Shown here piece by piece: positions 53,569-62,712 of a stretch of DNA of 64,000 nt. The notes beneath the pieces were generated by a model. The model saw only the letters and a program-made list of their open reading frames with translations. It ran no database searches and had not been told where the DNA came from. Position 1 is the stretch's first letter, and each line of letters opens with the position of its first letter. The stretch is from Flagellimonas zhangzhouensis (GTDB lineage Bacteria > Bacteroidota > Bacteroidia > Flavobacteriales > Flavobacteriaceae). Location: assembly GCF_900102925.1 (NCBI RefSeq), contig NZ_FNKI01000002.1, positions 1 through 64,000 on the forward strand, in the 5' to 3' direction. The translations under genes were made by a program, and so were the position numbers.

Positions 53569-54354
53569 CTAAAAGGATTTCAAAAGCCCACCATCGATGG
53601 GAATATTTGTTCCCGTGATAAATGCTGCTTGTTCCGAAGCCAAAAACGCCACTAAATAGCCATATTCTTTTGGATCTCCGATTCGTTTCACGGGAACTTG
53701 TTGTTCCATATTGCTGCGAACTTCATCAGGGGAAATTCCTAATTTTTCAGCTTTTTTTACATTGAGTTGAGCAATACGGTCGGTATCAAAATATCCCGTT
53801 AGCGTATTGTTTACGGTAATGCCATCTTTTGCCACATCATAGGCCAAACTTTTGCCCCAAGTTACCACAGCAGCCCTTATCGAATTTGAAAGTGCTAAAT
53901 AATTTAGTGGCTCCTTTACCGAAATGGATGCAACGTTTATGATCCTGCCCCATTTTTGGTCTTGCATATGTTTTAATGCCAATTCGGTGGTAAAAACTAC
54001 CGATTTAAAAAGTAAATCGAATGCTTCTTGGTAATCTGCAACGGTTTTTTCGAGAGCACCACCAGCTTGTGGGCCTTGGGTGTTGTTCACCAAAATATCC
54101 ACGGTATTGGATTTGAAGAAGTCCGAAATGGTCTTTTGAAAAGCTTCAAAATCCGAAAAATCAACTACCAAAAATTGGTGTTTTTGGCCTTGGGAACTAT
54201 CCATTTCTCGTACGATGGATTGCATTCGATCTTCATTTCGTGCCATAAGGGTTACATTGGCACCGCTATCTGCCAGTTGACGAGCAATGGCTTCCCCAAT
54301 TCCTTTACTACTGCCCCCAACAAGAGCATTTTTTCCTAAAAGCGAAATATTCAT
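53569..54354 (-). CDS. Short-chain dehydrogenase/reductase
   Basis: 261 aa classical SDR of the FabG-like type. GGSSKGIG near 12-19, NNTQG in place of NNAG near 89, catalytic Ser in NVASIS, and the final INIPIDGGLLKSF. In YLALSNSIRA the usual YxxxK is replaced: Tyr is followed by LALSN, so the catalytic Lys is missing at the normal place. This may be a divergent or altered enzyme. 2 bp after the cupin gene, in one operon. Confidence 0.88.
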   Translation of the reverse strand: MNISLLGKNALVGGSSKGIGEAIARQLADSGANVTLMARNEDRMQSIVREMDSSQGQKHQFLVVDFSDFEAFQKTISDFFKSNTVDILVNNTQGPQAGGALEKTVADYQEAFDLLFKSVVFTTELALKHMQDQKWGRIINVASISVKEPLNYLALSNSIRAAVVTWGKSLAYDVAKDGITVNNTLTGYFDTDRIAQLNVKKAEKLGISPDEVRSNMEQQVPVKRIGDPKEYGYLVAFLASEQAAFITGTNIPIDGGLLKSF

Positions 54355-54356
54355 AA

Positions 54357-54668
54357 TTATCTATATTCTTCTCGTACTGGGGTGAAAATGTCCATCAATT
54401 TACAAGGGGTCAAAGCTTTTCCACTATGTGGAACATTTGAAGGGATCACCACCACATCCCCTGGGTGGTAGATATCTGTTTTACCTCCAAGCGTAAACTC
54501 AAAAGTTCCCTCGACCACATGCATGATCTGTTCGTGGATATGATGGTGTTCGGGTACTTCGGCATCTTTGTCCACATCCCAAAACACCCAACTCATTTGT
54601 TCACCGTGCACCAATTTTCCGTGGTATCCTGGCATAATTTCTTTGGGAGTTATATCGGCTAAATTCAT
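54357..54668 (-). CDS. Small cupin-domain protein
   Basis: 103 aa single cupin. Metal-site motif 1 PEHHHIHEQIMHVVEGTFEF (about 37-56) with three His and a Glu, and motif 2 PGDVVVIPSNVPHSGKA (His). Could be a small dioxygenase, isomerase or ligand-binding protein. Shares an operon with the SDR, which suggests a joint small-molecule pathway. Divergent from the Mur-ligase-like gene. Confidence 0.9.
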   Translation of the reverse strand: MNLADITPKEIMPGYHGKLVHGEQMSWVFWDVDKDAEVPEHHHIHEQIMHVVEGTFEFTLGGKTDIYHPGDVVVIPSNVPHSGKALTPCKLMDIFTPVREEYR

Positions 54669-54716
54669 TTCTTTTTATTTATGACCAAGTTAAGGATTAA
54701 TCAGGAGGTTTGATAG

Positions 54717-54747
54717 TTTGCAATGGATTGTACATTGCCTATTTTTG
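54717..54747 (+). promoter_or_regulatory. Complete promoter of the Mur-ligase-like gene
   Basis: TTTG (54717-54720), exactly 19 bp, then TATTTTTG (54740-54747): the best full match to the Bacteroidota -33/-7 promoter in the window. It lies 17 bp before ATG 54765 and excludes the ATG at 54723 as a start. Confidence 0.7.
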
Positions 54748-54764
54748 AAGATCAAACAGAATTC

Positions 54765-55628
54765 ATGCAGATACATTTTACAGGGGTTGAAGAGAAGCGA
54801 ATGGCCAATTTGGCGGTTGCTATGCAAGCTTTTGGTCATCAAGTGTCCGTGAGTGCTTCGGAAATGGAAAATCAGGTTGAATCTTTATTGGATGCTAAAG
54901 ATTTGCTTCCGAGTGAACTAGGTTATTTTTCTGAAAAAATTCACGATGGAATAAATGCAGTTGTTTTTGGTTCTGAAATGACTTCCGACAACGCGGAATT
55001 GCAGCGTGCAGAAGAATTGGGAGTCAAAACACTTTCTTACGCTGAATTCTTGTTTGAGCAAGTGCAATATAAAACTAGAGTTGTGATTGCTGGTTCTGGG
55101 CGAAATACGGTTGCTGAAATGATATTGCACGTTCTGGATTTTAACGATAAATCGGTGGATTTTGTATTGGATGAAAGTATGCAACTTTCCGAAGAAAATG
55201 ATTTTATCGTTCTAATAGGGAGTGATGATTCGATTGCTGTAAACGATTCAAGACCCGAATTTGAAATCTATCACCCCAATATTGCCCTTTTGAGTGATAT
55301 GAAAGCCGATGATGCAACTGAAAAATTTCAAGCTTTTGTGGATGGGATTGTAAAGGGAGGTAGTATCACTTTTAACGAAGAAGATGCCCAAGTTAAGAAC
55401 ATTGTAGAGGCTACTGAGAATCCGATTCGTAAGTTTCCATACGCAACACCAGAGTTCATTGTAGAGGATGGCATTGTTTATTTGGATACGCCCGATGGTG
55501 AAATGCCATTGGAAATTTCAGGAAACGGAAATTTAGGATACCTAGCTGGTGCCAAATGGATCTGCCAACAAATGGGTGTTGACGAAGAGGATTTTTATGA
55601 CGCAATATCCACCTTTAAAATAAAGTAA
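54765..55628 (+). CDS. Degenerate Mur-ligase homologue (probable pseudoenzyme)
   Basis: 287 aa. It aligns, from memory, along its whole length with the flavobacterial 'peptidoglycan synthetase'/Mpl-like Mur ligases of about 450 aa: N-terminus MQIHF...MANLAVAMQAFGHQV, LLPSELGYFSEKI, VKTLSYAEFLFEQVQYKTRVVIAG, IVKGGSITFNEED, and GNLGYLAGAKWICQQMGVDEEDFYDAISTFK. But the ATP loop GSHGKT has become GSGRNT (110-115, no Lys), the N-terminal glycine motif is lost (FTGVEEKRM), the middle around EGDEYxxxxxD is shortened, and the protein stops where the C-terminal Mur domain (GASKRLE...) would begin. The frame is open with a good promoter, so it looks retained, not decaying. Ligase activity is very unlikely. 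Next to DUF1569 and radC. Confidence 0.8.
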   Translation: MQIHFTGVEEKRMANLAVAMQAFGHQVSVSASEMENQVESLLDAKDLLPSELGYFSEKIHDGINAVVFGSEMTSDNAELQRAEELGVKTLSYAEFLFEQVQYKTRVVIAGSGRNTVAEMILHVLDFNDKSVDFVLDESMQLSEENDFIVLIGSDDSIAVNDSRPEFEIYHPNIALLSDMKADDATEKFQAFVDGIVKGGSITFNEEDAQVKNIVEATENPIRKFPYATPEFIVEDGIVYLDTPDGEMPLEISGNGNLGYLAGAKWICQQMGVDEEDFYDAISTFKIK

Positions 55629-55630
55629 TT

Positions 55631-56083
55631 TTAAACACCAAATTGGCGCAGATGGTGGTCCAAGTGCTTGTACTGCATTTGCCCCCATTGCTCATTGGTG
55701 AAGGAGCCAAAAACGGGATGTGGGTCCCAACTATCCCTAGTCTTTACTTTATGGAAATCTGTGACCAAACCTATCAAGATTTCTCTTTCTTTGGCAAAAT
55801 CCTTTTCTTCGGTAACTTTTAACCCTTTAGCTGTGGGTAGCCCTTGTCGCCAAGGTTTATCATTGTAAAGACTACTTTTGAAAAAAAATCCCATAATTTT
55901 CAGCATAGGATTCGGCTTTGTTTTTGAACCTTGTTTTCGCAAGGCAATCTTTAATGGAAATTGGCAGTGATAAAGCATTTGTCCTATTTCCATTTTCCCC
56001 CATTGGCGTTCCGAATCTTCAGACAAAGCATTTAATCGGGATACTATTTCTTCGTAAGTTTCGGTGTTGAAAAGGGATTTCAT
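55631..56083 (-). CDS. DUF1569 family protein
   Basis: 150 aa. QMLYHCQFPLKIAL (His near 35), DPHPVFGSFTNEQWGQMQYKHLDHHLRQFGV at the C-terminus: the His pattern is that of the DinB-like four-helix DUF1569 proteins, which probably bind a metal. Function unknown. Convergent with the Mur-ligase-like gene (2-bp gap) and divergent from radC. Confidence 0.88.
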   Translation of the reverse strand: MKSLFNTETYEEIVSRLNALSEDSERQWGKMEIGQMLYHCQFPLKIALRKQGSKTKPNPMLKIMGFFFKSSLYNDKPWRQGLPTAKGLKVTEEKDFAKEREILIGLVTDFHKVKTRDSWDPHPVFGSFTNEQWGQMQYKHLDHHLRQFGV

Positions 56084-56123
56084 AAGGAAAGATTTATAGT
56101 GAAAATTACAAAATTTATTCTCC

Positions 56124-56131
56124 TATCTTTA
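56124..56131 (+). promoter_or_regulatory. Near-consensus -7 box abutting radC
   Basis: TATCTTTA (one mismatch to TAnnTTTG) ending 4 bp before the radC ATG, the same geometry as at the queD-like gene. Confidence 0.4.
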
Positions 56132-56135
56132 GGCC

Positions 56136-56834
56136 ATGCAAGAAAAACTAGCTTCCTTTTCCATTAAGAATTGGGCTGATGATGACCGACCACGCGAGAA
56201 ATTGGTTCAGAAAGGCAGCTTTGCGCTTTCAGATGCCGAATTGATTGCAATTTTGATTGGTTCGGGAAGTAAGGATGAAAGTGCTGTGGAGCTTTCCAAG
56301 CGTATTCTGGCGTCAGTGGACCATAATTTGAATGAAGTAGGGAAGCTATCAGTTAACCAATTAATGCGTTTTAAAGGCATTGGTGAGGCAAAGGCAGTAA
56401 CCATTGCTGCTGCTTTGGAAATTGGAAGAAGACGCAGGGGAGAGGATACCAAAAAAATCACCAAAATAGCAAGTAGCCATGATGCATTTGAGCTGCTTTA
56501 TCCATTAATTGGTGAATTGCAACACGAAGAATTCTGGATTGTATATCTCAATAATTCAAACAAGGTGATTCACAAATCCCAATTGAGCAAAGGAGGTATT
56601 ACGGGTACATTGGTAGATGTTAGGTTGGTGTTGAAACAGGCACTCGAATTGGGGTCTGTAGGTATTATTTTGGCCCATAACCACCCATCAGGTACTTTAA
56701 TGCCAAGTAATGCTGATAAACAGATTACACAGAAGTTGAAAATTGCTTCAGACGCTTTAGATATAAAAGTTTTGGATCATTTGATCATTGCCCAACACGA
56801 GTATTTGAGCTTTGCAGATCAAGGAATATTATAG
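56136..56834 (+). CDS. radC: RadC family JAB domain protein
   Basis: 232 aa. N-terminal helix-hairpin-helix part (about 1-100, LSVNQLMRFKGIGEAKAVTIAAALEIGRRR) and the C-terminal MPN/JAMM metalloprotease-like domain with HNHPSG (181-186) and the Asp ligand in SNADKQIT. The metal site is intact. The historical link to DNA repair is weak; its true role is unsettled. 13 bp ahead of the deacetylase-like gene. Confidence 0.95.
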   Translation: MQEKLASFSIKNWADDDRPREKLVQKGSFALSDAELIAILIGSGSKDESAVELSKRILASVDHNLNEVGKLSVNQLMRFKGIGEAKAVTIAAALEIGRRRRGEDTKKITKIASSHDAFELLYPLIGELQHEEFWIVYLNNSNKVIHKSQLSKGGITGTLVDVRLVLKQALELGSVGIILAHNHPSGTLMPSNADKQITQKLKIASDALDIKVLDHLIIAQHEYLSFADQGIL

Positions 56835-56847
56835 TCATTGAGTATTT

Positions 56848-58143
56848 ATGTTATTGATATTTACCCATAAGGTCACCAATCGTTTAACGTATACTGCCAA
56901 GCAGATTTTTGAAAAGATTCTGGGGGTGGAGATTGGGTTTACCACTAAAGTGGAGGATTTTATCAAGCACTCGGGCCCTAAAATGACCTATTCCAAACAA
57001 CCGCTGCAAAACGAATTCTTTATTCGGAGCAACGATTTGTTATTTGAACAAGGGATCAACGATTTGGAGATCAATGTTTCGGATTGGGATGGAATACCCT
57101 GCTTTTTTGCTGCAGGAGAAAAAAGTACGTTGCCATTCGATATTTTTTCGGCCAGTTTTTTTCTGTTGAGCCGATATGAGGAGTATTTGCCCCATGTTAA
57201 GGATAGTGTGGGAAGGTTTCCAGTGAAAGAGAGCATCGCCTATCAAAACAAATTTTTGAATGTCCCTGTTGTTGACCTTTGGGCCTATAAATTATTGGAG
57301 GCTCTTAAAGAGCGTTTCCCAAATTTGGAGACGAAGGAAAATGATTATCAGTTTACTTCAATCATCAATGTGACCACTTCACATGCTTTTGCTAAGAGAG
57401 GTATTTCTAGAACCTTGGGTGGGTTTTTTATAGATCTAGGGAATTTCAAGTTTAGAAATATCATCAAGCGATTTGCAGTTTTGTTGGGAATCCAAAAGGA
57501 TCCTTACGACAACTTTTTTGAGTTGGTGGAAATCCATAAAAAGTTTCCCATAAAGAGTATGTTCTTTTTTCAATTTGCGAAACATTCGGCACACGATAAA
57601 AACGTTTCCACGAACAACAACAAGTTTCGATTTTTGATTAAGTCCATTGCGGATTACAGTATTGTGTCTTTAAGTACCTCATTTATGTCGTCTTCAGATA
57701 ACAATGTGTTGCGAGAGGAGAAAAGGCAACTGGGTAACTTAATCAATCGCCCGATAAGTTATTCAAGGTTGCGCTATAATCGGGTTAATGTGCCTGCAGC
57801 ATACCGCAATTTGGTGGAAACTGAGTTCACGGATGATTTTTCCATGGGCTACACGCACGAAATTGGGTTCAGGGCAGGAACTTGTACTCCTTTTTATTTT
57901 TATGATATCAACACCGAAATTCGGCAGCCTATAAAGATTCATCCTTTTGCTATGCACGATTATTCTTTGGTGAATTTTAAATCCAAAGATGAGGTTTTTG
58001 AAAAATTGGATGAGGTGTATCGAGTGGTCAAACAAGTGAGGGGAGATTTAACGTTTGTGTTTTCCAATGAATTGTTGGGTAGTGAACACGATTTGAATTG
58101 GATGGAGCTCTATCAATCTATATTAAAGCGCTATTATGTTTAA
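56848..58143 (+). CDS. Polysaccharide deacetylase-like protein with DUF7033 N-terminal domain
   Basis: 431 aa. Begins LLIFTHKVTNRLTYTAKQIFEKILGVEIGF and continues with LPFDIFSASFFLLSRYEEYLP, the DUF7033 pattern. The C-terminal part resembles a NodB-fold deacetylase (HEIGFRAGTCTPFYFYD, IKIHPFAMHDYSL), but the usual metal motif TxDDG is not obvious: VTTSHAFAKR stands where relatives have a DxDxAxA-like phrase. Activity is thus uncertain. No signal peptide. Overlaps yjjG by 8 bp. Confidence 0.8.
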   Translation: MLLIFTHKVTNRLTYTAKQIFEKILGVEIGFTTKVEDFIKHSGPKMTYSKQPLQNEFFIRSNDLLFEQGINDLEINVSDWDGIPCFFAAGEKSTLPFDIFSASFFLLSRYEEYLPHVKDSVGRFPVKESIAYQNKFLNVPVVDLWAYKLLEALKERFPNLETKENDYQFTSIINVTTSHAFAKRGISRTLGGFFIDLGNFKFRNIIKRFAVLLGIQKDPYDNFFELVEIHKKFPIKSMFFFQFAKHSAHDKNVSTNNNKFRFLIKSIADYSIVSLSTSFMSSSDNNVLREEKRQLGNLINRPISYSRLRYNRVNVPAAYRNLVETEFTDDFSMGYTHEIGFRAGTCTPFYFYDINTEIRQPIKIHPFAMHDYSLVNFKSKDEVFEKLDEVYRVVKQVRGDLTFVFSNELLGSEHDLNWMELYQSILKRYYV

Positions 58144-58825
58144 GAACTCTGTTACAGATGTTTTTTTTGATTTGGACCACACCCTTTGGGACTTTGAAAA
58201 AAATTCAGCACTCACTTTTGCCAAAATTCTTACTGAAAACAAGGTAGAGGTGGAGCTTGAGGTCTTTTTGGAGGTGTATTCACCCATAAACTTTCAAATG
58301 TGGGCACTATACCGAGAAAATAAAATAACAAAATCTGCATTGCGATACCAACGTTTAAGACTTACGTTCGATAAGTTAGGTGCTGAAGTATCCGATGAGA
58401 TTATAGATGTGTTGGCTCACGAATATATTGAACATCTTTCCTCTTTTACCCATTTATTGCCCAATTCGTTGGAGATTTTGGATTACCTATCCCCAAAATA
58501 TAGGTTGCATATTATTACCAATGGATTTCAGGAAGTGCAAGAAAAAAAGATGAAGGGAAGTCAAATCCATCATTATTTTGAAATTATAGTTAATTCAGAA
58601 ATGGCTGGAGTGAAAAAACCGCATCCCCAGATTTTTGAATTGGCATTAACCGAGGCCAATGTTCACCCTAAAAACTCCATTATGATCGGTGATAATCTTG
58701 AGGCCGATATTCTTGGCGCCAAGGCAATGGGTATGCAAGTAGTGCATTATAACTCCAATGGAGAACCTGATCACTCAGAATGTGTAATTGTTAACGATCT
58801 TATTGAAATTAAGAACCTTCTTTAG
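58136..58825 (+). CDS. yjjG: YjjG-family HAD nucleotidase
   Basis: 229 aa. HAD motifs: FFDLDHTLWDFEKN (catalytic Asp pair), ITNGFQEVQEKKM, KKPHPQIFELAL and MIGDNLEADILGAKAMG. Dephosphorylates non-canonical pyrimidine nucleotides in Escherichia coli. Overlaps the preceding gene by 8 nt and so is translated in the same operon with radC. Confidence 0.92.
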   Translation: MFKNSVTDVFFDLDHTLWDFEKNSALTFAKILTENKVEVELEVFLEVYSPINFQMWALYRENKITKSALRYQRLRLTFDKLGAEVSDEIIDVLAHEYIEHLSSFTHLLPNSLEILDYLSPKYRLHIITNGFQEVQEKKMKGSQIHHYFEIIVNSEMAGVKKPHPQIFELALTEANVHPKNSIMIGDNLEADILGAKAMGMQVVHYNSNGEPDHSECVIVNDLIEIKNLL

Positions 58826-58994
58826 GTCATAAACAAATCTTAAAAGTGAACCTTTACCTATGGTAAACTAGTTGAATTTAGTTCTTTTGTTCACTGCTGT
58901 TTGAGACGAAAGTAAACCCTATTGAGGGAATCTACATATCTTTACAGAATAGAATAAATAATAGCTTGGAACGATAATTGATTACCTACATTAT

Positions 58995-59813
58995 ATGAAA
59001 ACAAGAATACTATATATATTGGTTTTTGCCCTGGGCATAAGTGGTTTTGCCCATGCACAATTGAACAAGTACAAATACATCATTGTCCCCAAAAAGTTTG
59101 ATGCCTTTAAAGAGGTAAACGAATACCAGACCAGCACATTGATCAAGTATTATTTTGCTGAAAATGGCTTTAACGTAGTGTATGATGATGCGTTACCTAT
59201 TGATTTGGCGGGAAATCGATGCACAGGTCTAGTGGCCGATGTGATAGATGAATCAGGCATGTTTTCAACTAAAATTTTCATTTCACTAAAAGATTGTCAA
59301 AACAAAGAAGTGTTTAGATCCCTTGAAGGTAAAAGTAAAATTAAAGATTTTGGGGCTGCCTATAAAGAGGCTATCCAGAATGCATTCGTGTCATTTGCTG
59401 GGATGGGCTATTCCTATGATCCCGATGCAGCTACTGAAAATAAGAACAGTGAGACGGTAACCCTTAGTTATAAGAATGATGTGAAAACGGTAGAGCCTAA
59501 ATCTACTGCACAGGTAATAGAGCAGAAAGCAACTCCAGAAGAACAAGTTTATAAATCGGTTGAGCCGATTCCTTCGAGTATTGTTAGTGGCGATGTGGAC
59601 GTGCTTTATGCACAAGCTATTCCAAGCGGTTACCAATTAGTGGACAATACCCCTAAGGTGGTGCTTACACTTCAGGAAACTTCGATGCAATATGTTTTTA
59701 TGACGGAATATGAAGGTAATAATGCCGTGGTCTTTTTGCAAGATGGGCAATGGATGTTGGAGTATTCAGTTGATGGCAAAAAACAGCAGAAAAAGCTGAA
59801 TATCAAATTCTAG
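58995..59813 (+). CDS. Secreted protein of unknown function
   Basis: 272 aa. Signal peptide to about 21 (GFAHA-QLN). N-terminal globular domain (about 22-135: YKYIIVPKKFDAFKEVNEYQTSTLIKYYFAENGFNVVYDD), a Thr/Glu/Lys linker (about 145-190) and a short C-terminal beta domain (MQYVFMTEYEGNNAVVFLQDGQWMLEY). No family recognised, though the layout is familiar from flavobacteria. The last 4 bp overlap the convergent rarA. Confidence 0.78.
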   Translation: MKTRILYILVFALGISGFAHAQLNKYKYIIVPKKFDAFKEVNEYQTSTLIKYYFAENGFNVVYDDALPIDLAGNRCTGLVADVIDESGMFSTKIFISLKDCQNKEVFRSLEGKSKIKDFGAAYKEAIQNAFVSFAGMGYSYDPDAATENKNSETVTLSYKNDVKTVEPKSTAQVIEQKATPEEQVYKSVEPIPSSIVSGDVDVLYAQAIPSGYQLVDNTPKVVLTLQETSMQYVFMTEYEGNNAVVFLQDGQWMLEYSVDGKKQQKKLNIKF

Positions 59814-61087
59814 TAATCGTACTTATTTTTCCAGCGGTTTTTTAAAAAATCTTTCATGGCCTTTTCCCTTGGGTTGTTCCCCGGTTGGTAAAACGTTGTG
59901 CCTATAATTTCTTCTGGAAGAAATTCCATCTCCGCAAAATTGTTTTTATGGTCATGGGCATATTCATAGCCTGTCCCATACCCCAAATCTTTCATCAATT
60001 TGGTGGGTGCATTGCGAATGGCCATGGGAACCGAAAGGTCGCCAGTTTGTTTTACCATTTGTTGAGCGCTGTTAATGGCCATATAACTGGCATTGCTTTT
60101 GGCTGAACTTGCCAAATAGGTAGCGCATTGACTCAAAATAATGCGGGCTTCGGGATAACCTATGGTATTTACTGCCTGAAAAGTGGTGTTAGCCATGACC
60201 AAAGCCGTAGGGTTGGCATTTCCGATATCCTCGGAAGCCAAAATTACCATTCTACGCGCAATGAATTTTACATCTTCCCCGCCCTCTATCATTCGGGCCA
60301 ACCAATAAACCGCTGCATTGGGGTCACTTCCTCGTATACTTTTTATAAAGGCTGAAATTATATCGTAATGTTGTTCCCCAGTTTTATCGTAAAGCACCGT
60401 ATTCTTTTGCACTTTGTTCATCACCAAGTCGTTGGTGATGACAATACTGCCCGAGTTTTCTGAATTGACAATCAACTCAAAAATATTGAGCAATTTACGA
60501 CCATCCCCTCCAGATAAGTGAAGAAGAGCCTCCGTTTCTTTTAGTTCAATTTTTTTGGTTGATAATTCCTTATCCGTGTCTATTGCACGCTTCAAAAGTG
60601 CAATCAGGTCCTCTTTATCAAAAGGATTGAGGGTATAGACCTGACAACGCGACAGTAGGGCGGGAATGACTTCAAAACTTGGATTTTCCGTAGTAGCGCC
60701 CACCAATGTGACCCAACCTTTTTCAACGGCACCCAAAAGGGAATCTTGCTGCGATTTGCTAAAACGATGGATTTCATCAATGAATAAAATCGGATTTTTG
60801 GAAGTGAAAAGTCCGCCGCTTTGTTTGGCTTTTTCAATAACCTCTCGAACATCTTTAACCCCGCTACTAATGGCACTCAAGGTATAAAATGGCCGCTTGC
60901 TTTCGGTCGCAATAATATTGGCCAACGTAGTTTTTCCCGTGCCTGGAGGCCCCCAAAATATTAAAGAAGGTATTATCCCGTTCTTTATCTGGGTGGTCAA
61001 GGCGCCATTGGGTCCCACTAAGTGCTGTTGGCTTATATAGTCCTCAAGGGTTTTAGGTCTTATGCGTTCTGCCAAGGGTTCGTTCAT
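59810..61087 (-). CDS. rarA: Replication-associated recombination protein A (RarA/MgsA AAA+ ATPase)
   Basis: 425 aa. Walker A GPPGTGKT (46-53), Walker [15 protein letters not shown] near 101-114, sensor [10 protein letters not shown], and the C-terminal tetramerisation region ([41 protein letters not shown]). Acts at stalled replication forks. ATG 61087 ([14 protein letters not shown]) is the family start; a frame reaching 61150 is unsupported. Confidence 0.95.
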   Translation of the reverse strand: MNEPLAERIRPKTLEDYISQQHLVGPNGALTTQIKNGIIPSLIFWGPPGTGKTTLANIIATESKRPFYTLSAISSGVKDVREVIEKAKQSGGLFTSKNPILFIDEIHRFSKSQQDSLLGAVEKGWVTLVGATTENPSFEVIPALLSRCQVYTLNPFDKEDLIALLKRAIDTDKELSTKKIELKETEALLHLSGGDGRKLLNIFELIVNSENSGSIVITNDLVMNKVQKNTVLYDKTGEQHYDIISAFIKSIRGSDPNAAVYWLARMIEGGEDVKFIARRMVILASEDIGNANPTALVMANTTFQAVNTIGYPEARIILSQCATYLASSAKSNASYMAINSAQQMVKQTGDLSVPMAIRNAPTKLMKDLGYGTGYEYAHDHKNNFAEMEFLPEEIIGTTFYQPGNNPREKAMKDFLKNRWKNKYDY

Positions 61088-61183
61088 GGATGTAAAATTA
61101 AGCAAATTTGAGGGCGTTATTGTTATAGCTGACAATTTGTGTAATTTCAAAATCGTGGTCAGAAATTTGATATTTAGTAGCTA

Positions 61184-61909
61184 ATGGAATCAAAGGATAC
61201 CTTAAAATTCACCAACGATGTTCTAGTAGCTCCAATGCTAGCTGTTTTGGCTATTTGGACGGTGTTCTGGGTCGAGGTGAAGTTTCATGTAAACTTGAAT
61301 CACTTTGGAGTTTATCCAAGGGCCTTGACTGGGTTACGTGGCATTGTATTGAGCCCTTTTATCCATGGCTCACTGGAACACTTATATAACAACACCATTC
61401 CATTGGCGGTGTTAACTGCTTTTCTTTTCTATTTCTATCGCAGTGTTGCTGTTAAGGTCTTTATTCTTGGGGTCTTGATTTCAGGATTGGTCACTTGGGT
61501 TATGGCCAGGCCTTCTTATCATATTGGAGCCAGTGGGTTGATCTATGTTTTGGCCAGTTTTATTTTCTTTAAAGGGATATTGGCCAAAAATTATCGTTTG
61601 GTGGCTTTGTCCCTGATTGTTGTTTTTATTTATGGCAGTATGATCTGGTATATTTTTCCCATTGAAGAAGAAATTTCATGGGAAGGCCATTTATCAGGAT
61701 TTTTAACGGGGCTACTATTGGCTTTTACCACTAAGGTGAAGTTGCCTGCTGTTCGAAAATATGCTTGGGAACATGAAGACTATAACGAAGACGAAGATCC
61801 TTTTTTAAGACATTTTGATGCTGACGGAAACTTTATTGAAAACTTGGACGAAGCTGAAGAAGAAATCCAAATAAAGTATCACTATAAAGAATCTGGCAAC
61901 GAAGATTGA
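61184..61909 (+). CDS. Rhomboid family intramembrane serine protease
   Basis: 241 aa with six membrane segments. Catalytic Ser117 in HIGASGLIYVLA and His169 in EGHLSGFLTG; SPFIHGSLEHLYNN carries the conserved His-Asn region. The C-terminal cytoplasmic tail (about 195-241) is strongly acidic (YNEDEDPFLRHFDADGN, LDEAEEEIQ), unusual for a minimal rhomboid. Substrates unknown. Convergent with rlmB, which abuts it. Confidence 0.92.
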   Translation: MESKDTLKFTNDVLVAPMLAVLAIWTVFWVEVKFHVNLNHFGVYPRALTGLRGIVLSPFIHGSLEHLYNNTIPLAVLTAFLFYFYRSVAVKVFILGVLISGLVTWVMARPSYHIGASGLIYVLASFIFFKGILAKNYRLVALSLIVVFIYGSMIWYIFPIEEEISWEGHLSGFLTGLLLAFTTKVKLPAVRKYAWEHEDYNEDEDPFLRHFDADGNFIENLDEAEEEIQIKYHYKESGNED

Positions 61910-62644
61910 TTATCTGCGCTGTCTAACCACTTCGTATAGAAAAATGCCACAGGCCACGGAAACATTTAACGAGCCAATATTGCCCATTAAGGGTAGTTTG
62001 GCTTGATTATCCACGACTGATAGGGTAGAAGGGTTAATTCCTTTTTCCTCAGAACCCATAATTATTGCAGATGGCTTCTTAAAATCTACATCGTAAATTT
62101 CATTATCGGTTTTTTCGGTGGCAGCAGTAATGGAAACGCCAGAAGCTTGCAAATAGAAAATAGCATCTTTTAAATGGTCGACCTTAGCAATGGGTACATT
62201 GAAAGCGGCTCCCGCCGAAGTTTTTACCGTATCATCCGTAATGGGCGCTCCTCCATTTTTGGGAACAATTATTCCATGAACGCCAGAACATTCCGCAGTT
62301 CTAATGATGGCTCCAAAATTCCGCACATCAGAGACTTGATCCAATAAGAGAAATAATGGCATTTTTTCGGTTTCCATTATTTGCTCCACCATTTTTTCAA
62401 AATCTTGAAATTGAACAGGAGAAATCTGAGCAATAGCGCCCTGATGGTTATTTCGTGTCAATCGATTTAATTTTTCGATTGGAACGTAGGAAGCACTGAT
62501 GCCATTTTTACGAACGGTCGATTCCAATTCCTTCATCAACTCACCTTTTAAGCCTTTTTGGATGAAAACTTTATTAATGGGCTGGTCGGCATTTATGGCC
62601 TCCATAACTGCACGTATTCCGTAAATGAGCTGACTATCTTTCAT
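61910..62644 (-). CDS. rlmB: 23S rRNA (guanosine-2'-O-)-methyltransferase RlmB / SpoU family
   Basis: 244 aa. N-terminal L30e-like RNA-binding part (YGIRAVMEAINADQPINKVFIQKG), then the SpoU knot with VRNFGAIIRTAECSGVHGIIVP, IIMGSEEKGI and MGNIGSLNVSVACGIFLYE. Specificity (Gm2251) is by family analogy. ATG 62644 (MKDSQLIYGI) is chosen over an upstream TTG. Confidence 0.93.
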   Translation of the reverse strand: MKDSQLIYGIRAVMEAINADQPINKVFIQKGLKGELMKELESTVRKNGISASYVPIEKLNRLTRNNHQGAIAQISPVQFQDFEKMVEQIMETEKMPLFLLLDQVSDVRNFGAIIRTAECSGVHGIIVPKNGGAPITDDTVKTSAGAAFNVPIAKVDHLKDAIFYLQASGVSITAATEKTDNEIYDVDFKKPSAIIMGSEEKGINPSTLSVVDNQAKLPLMGNIGSLNVSVACGIFLYEVVRQRR

Positions 62645-62659
62645 ATGGGGCAAAAGTAA

Positions 62660-62684
62660 ATAAAAACCGCCCTAAATGGGCGGT
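62660..62684 (-). terminator. Terminator of the first secreted paralogue
   Basis: Perfect stem ACCGCCC / GGGCGGT (62666-62684, 5-nt loop). On the minus strand it is followed by TTTTTATTT. It separates the 62713-63459 gene from rlmB. Confidence 0.85.
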
Positions 62685-62712
62685 AAATTATCTTATTAAG
62701 GTTCTGATTTGA

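Noticed and set aside
53564..53580. AAATCCT-AAA-AGGATTT hairpin as a shared terminator of lytR and the SDR gene
   Set aside because: It has no T-run on either strand and overlaps the end of the SDR coding sequence. It may still be weakly active, but support is poor.
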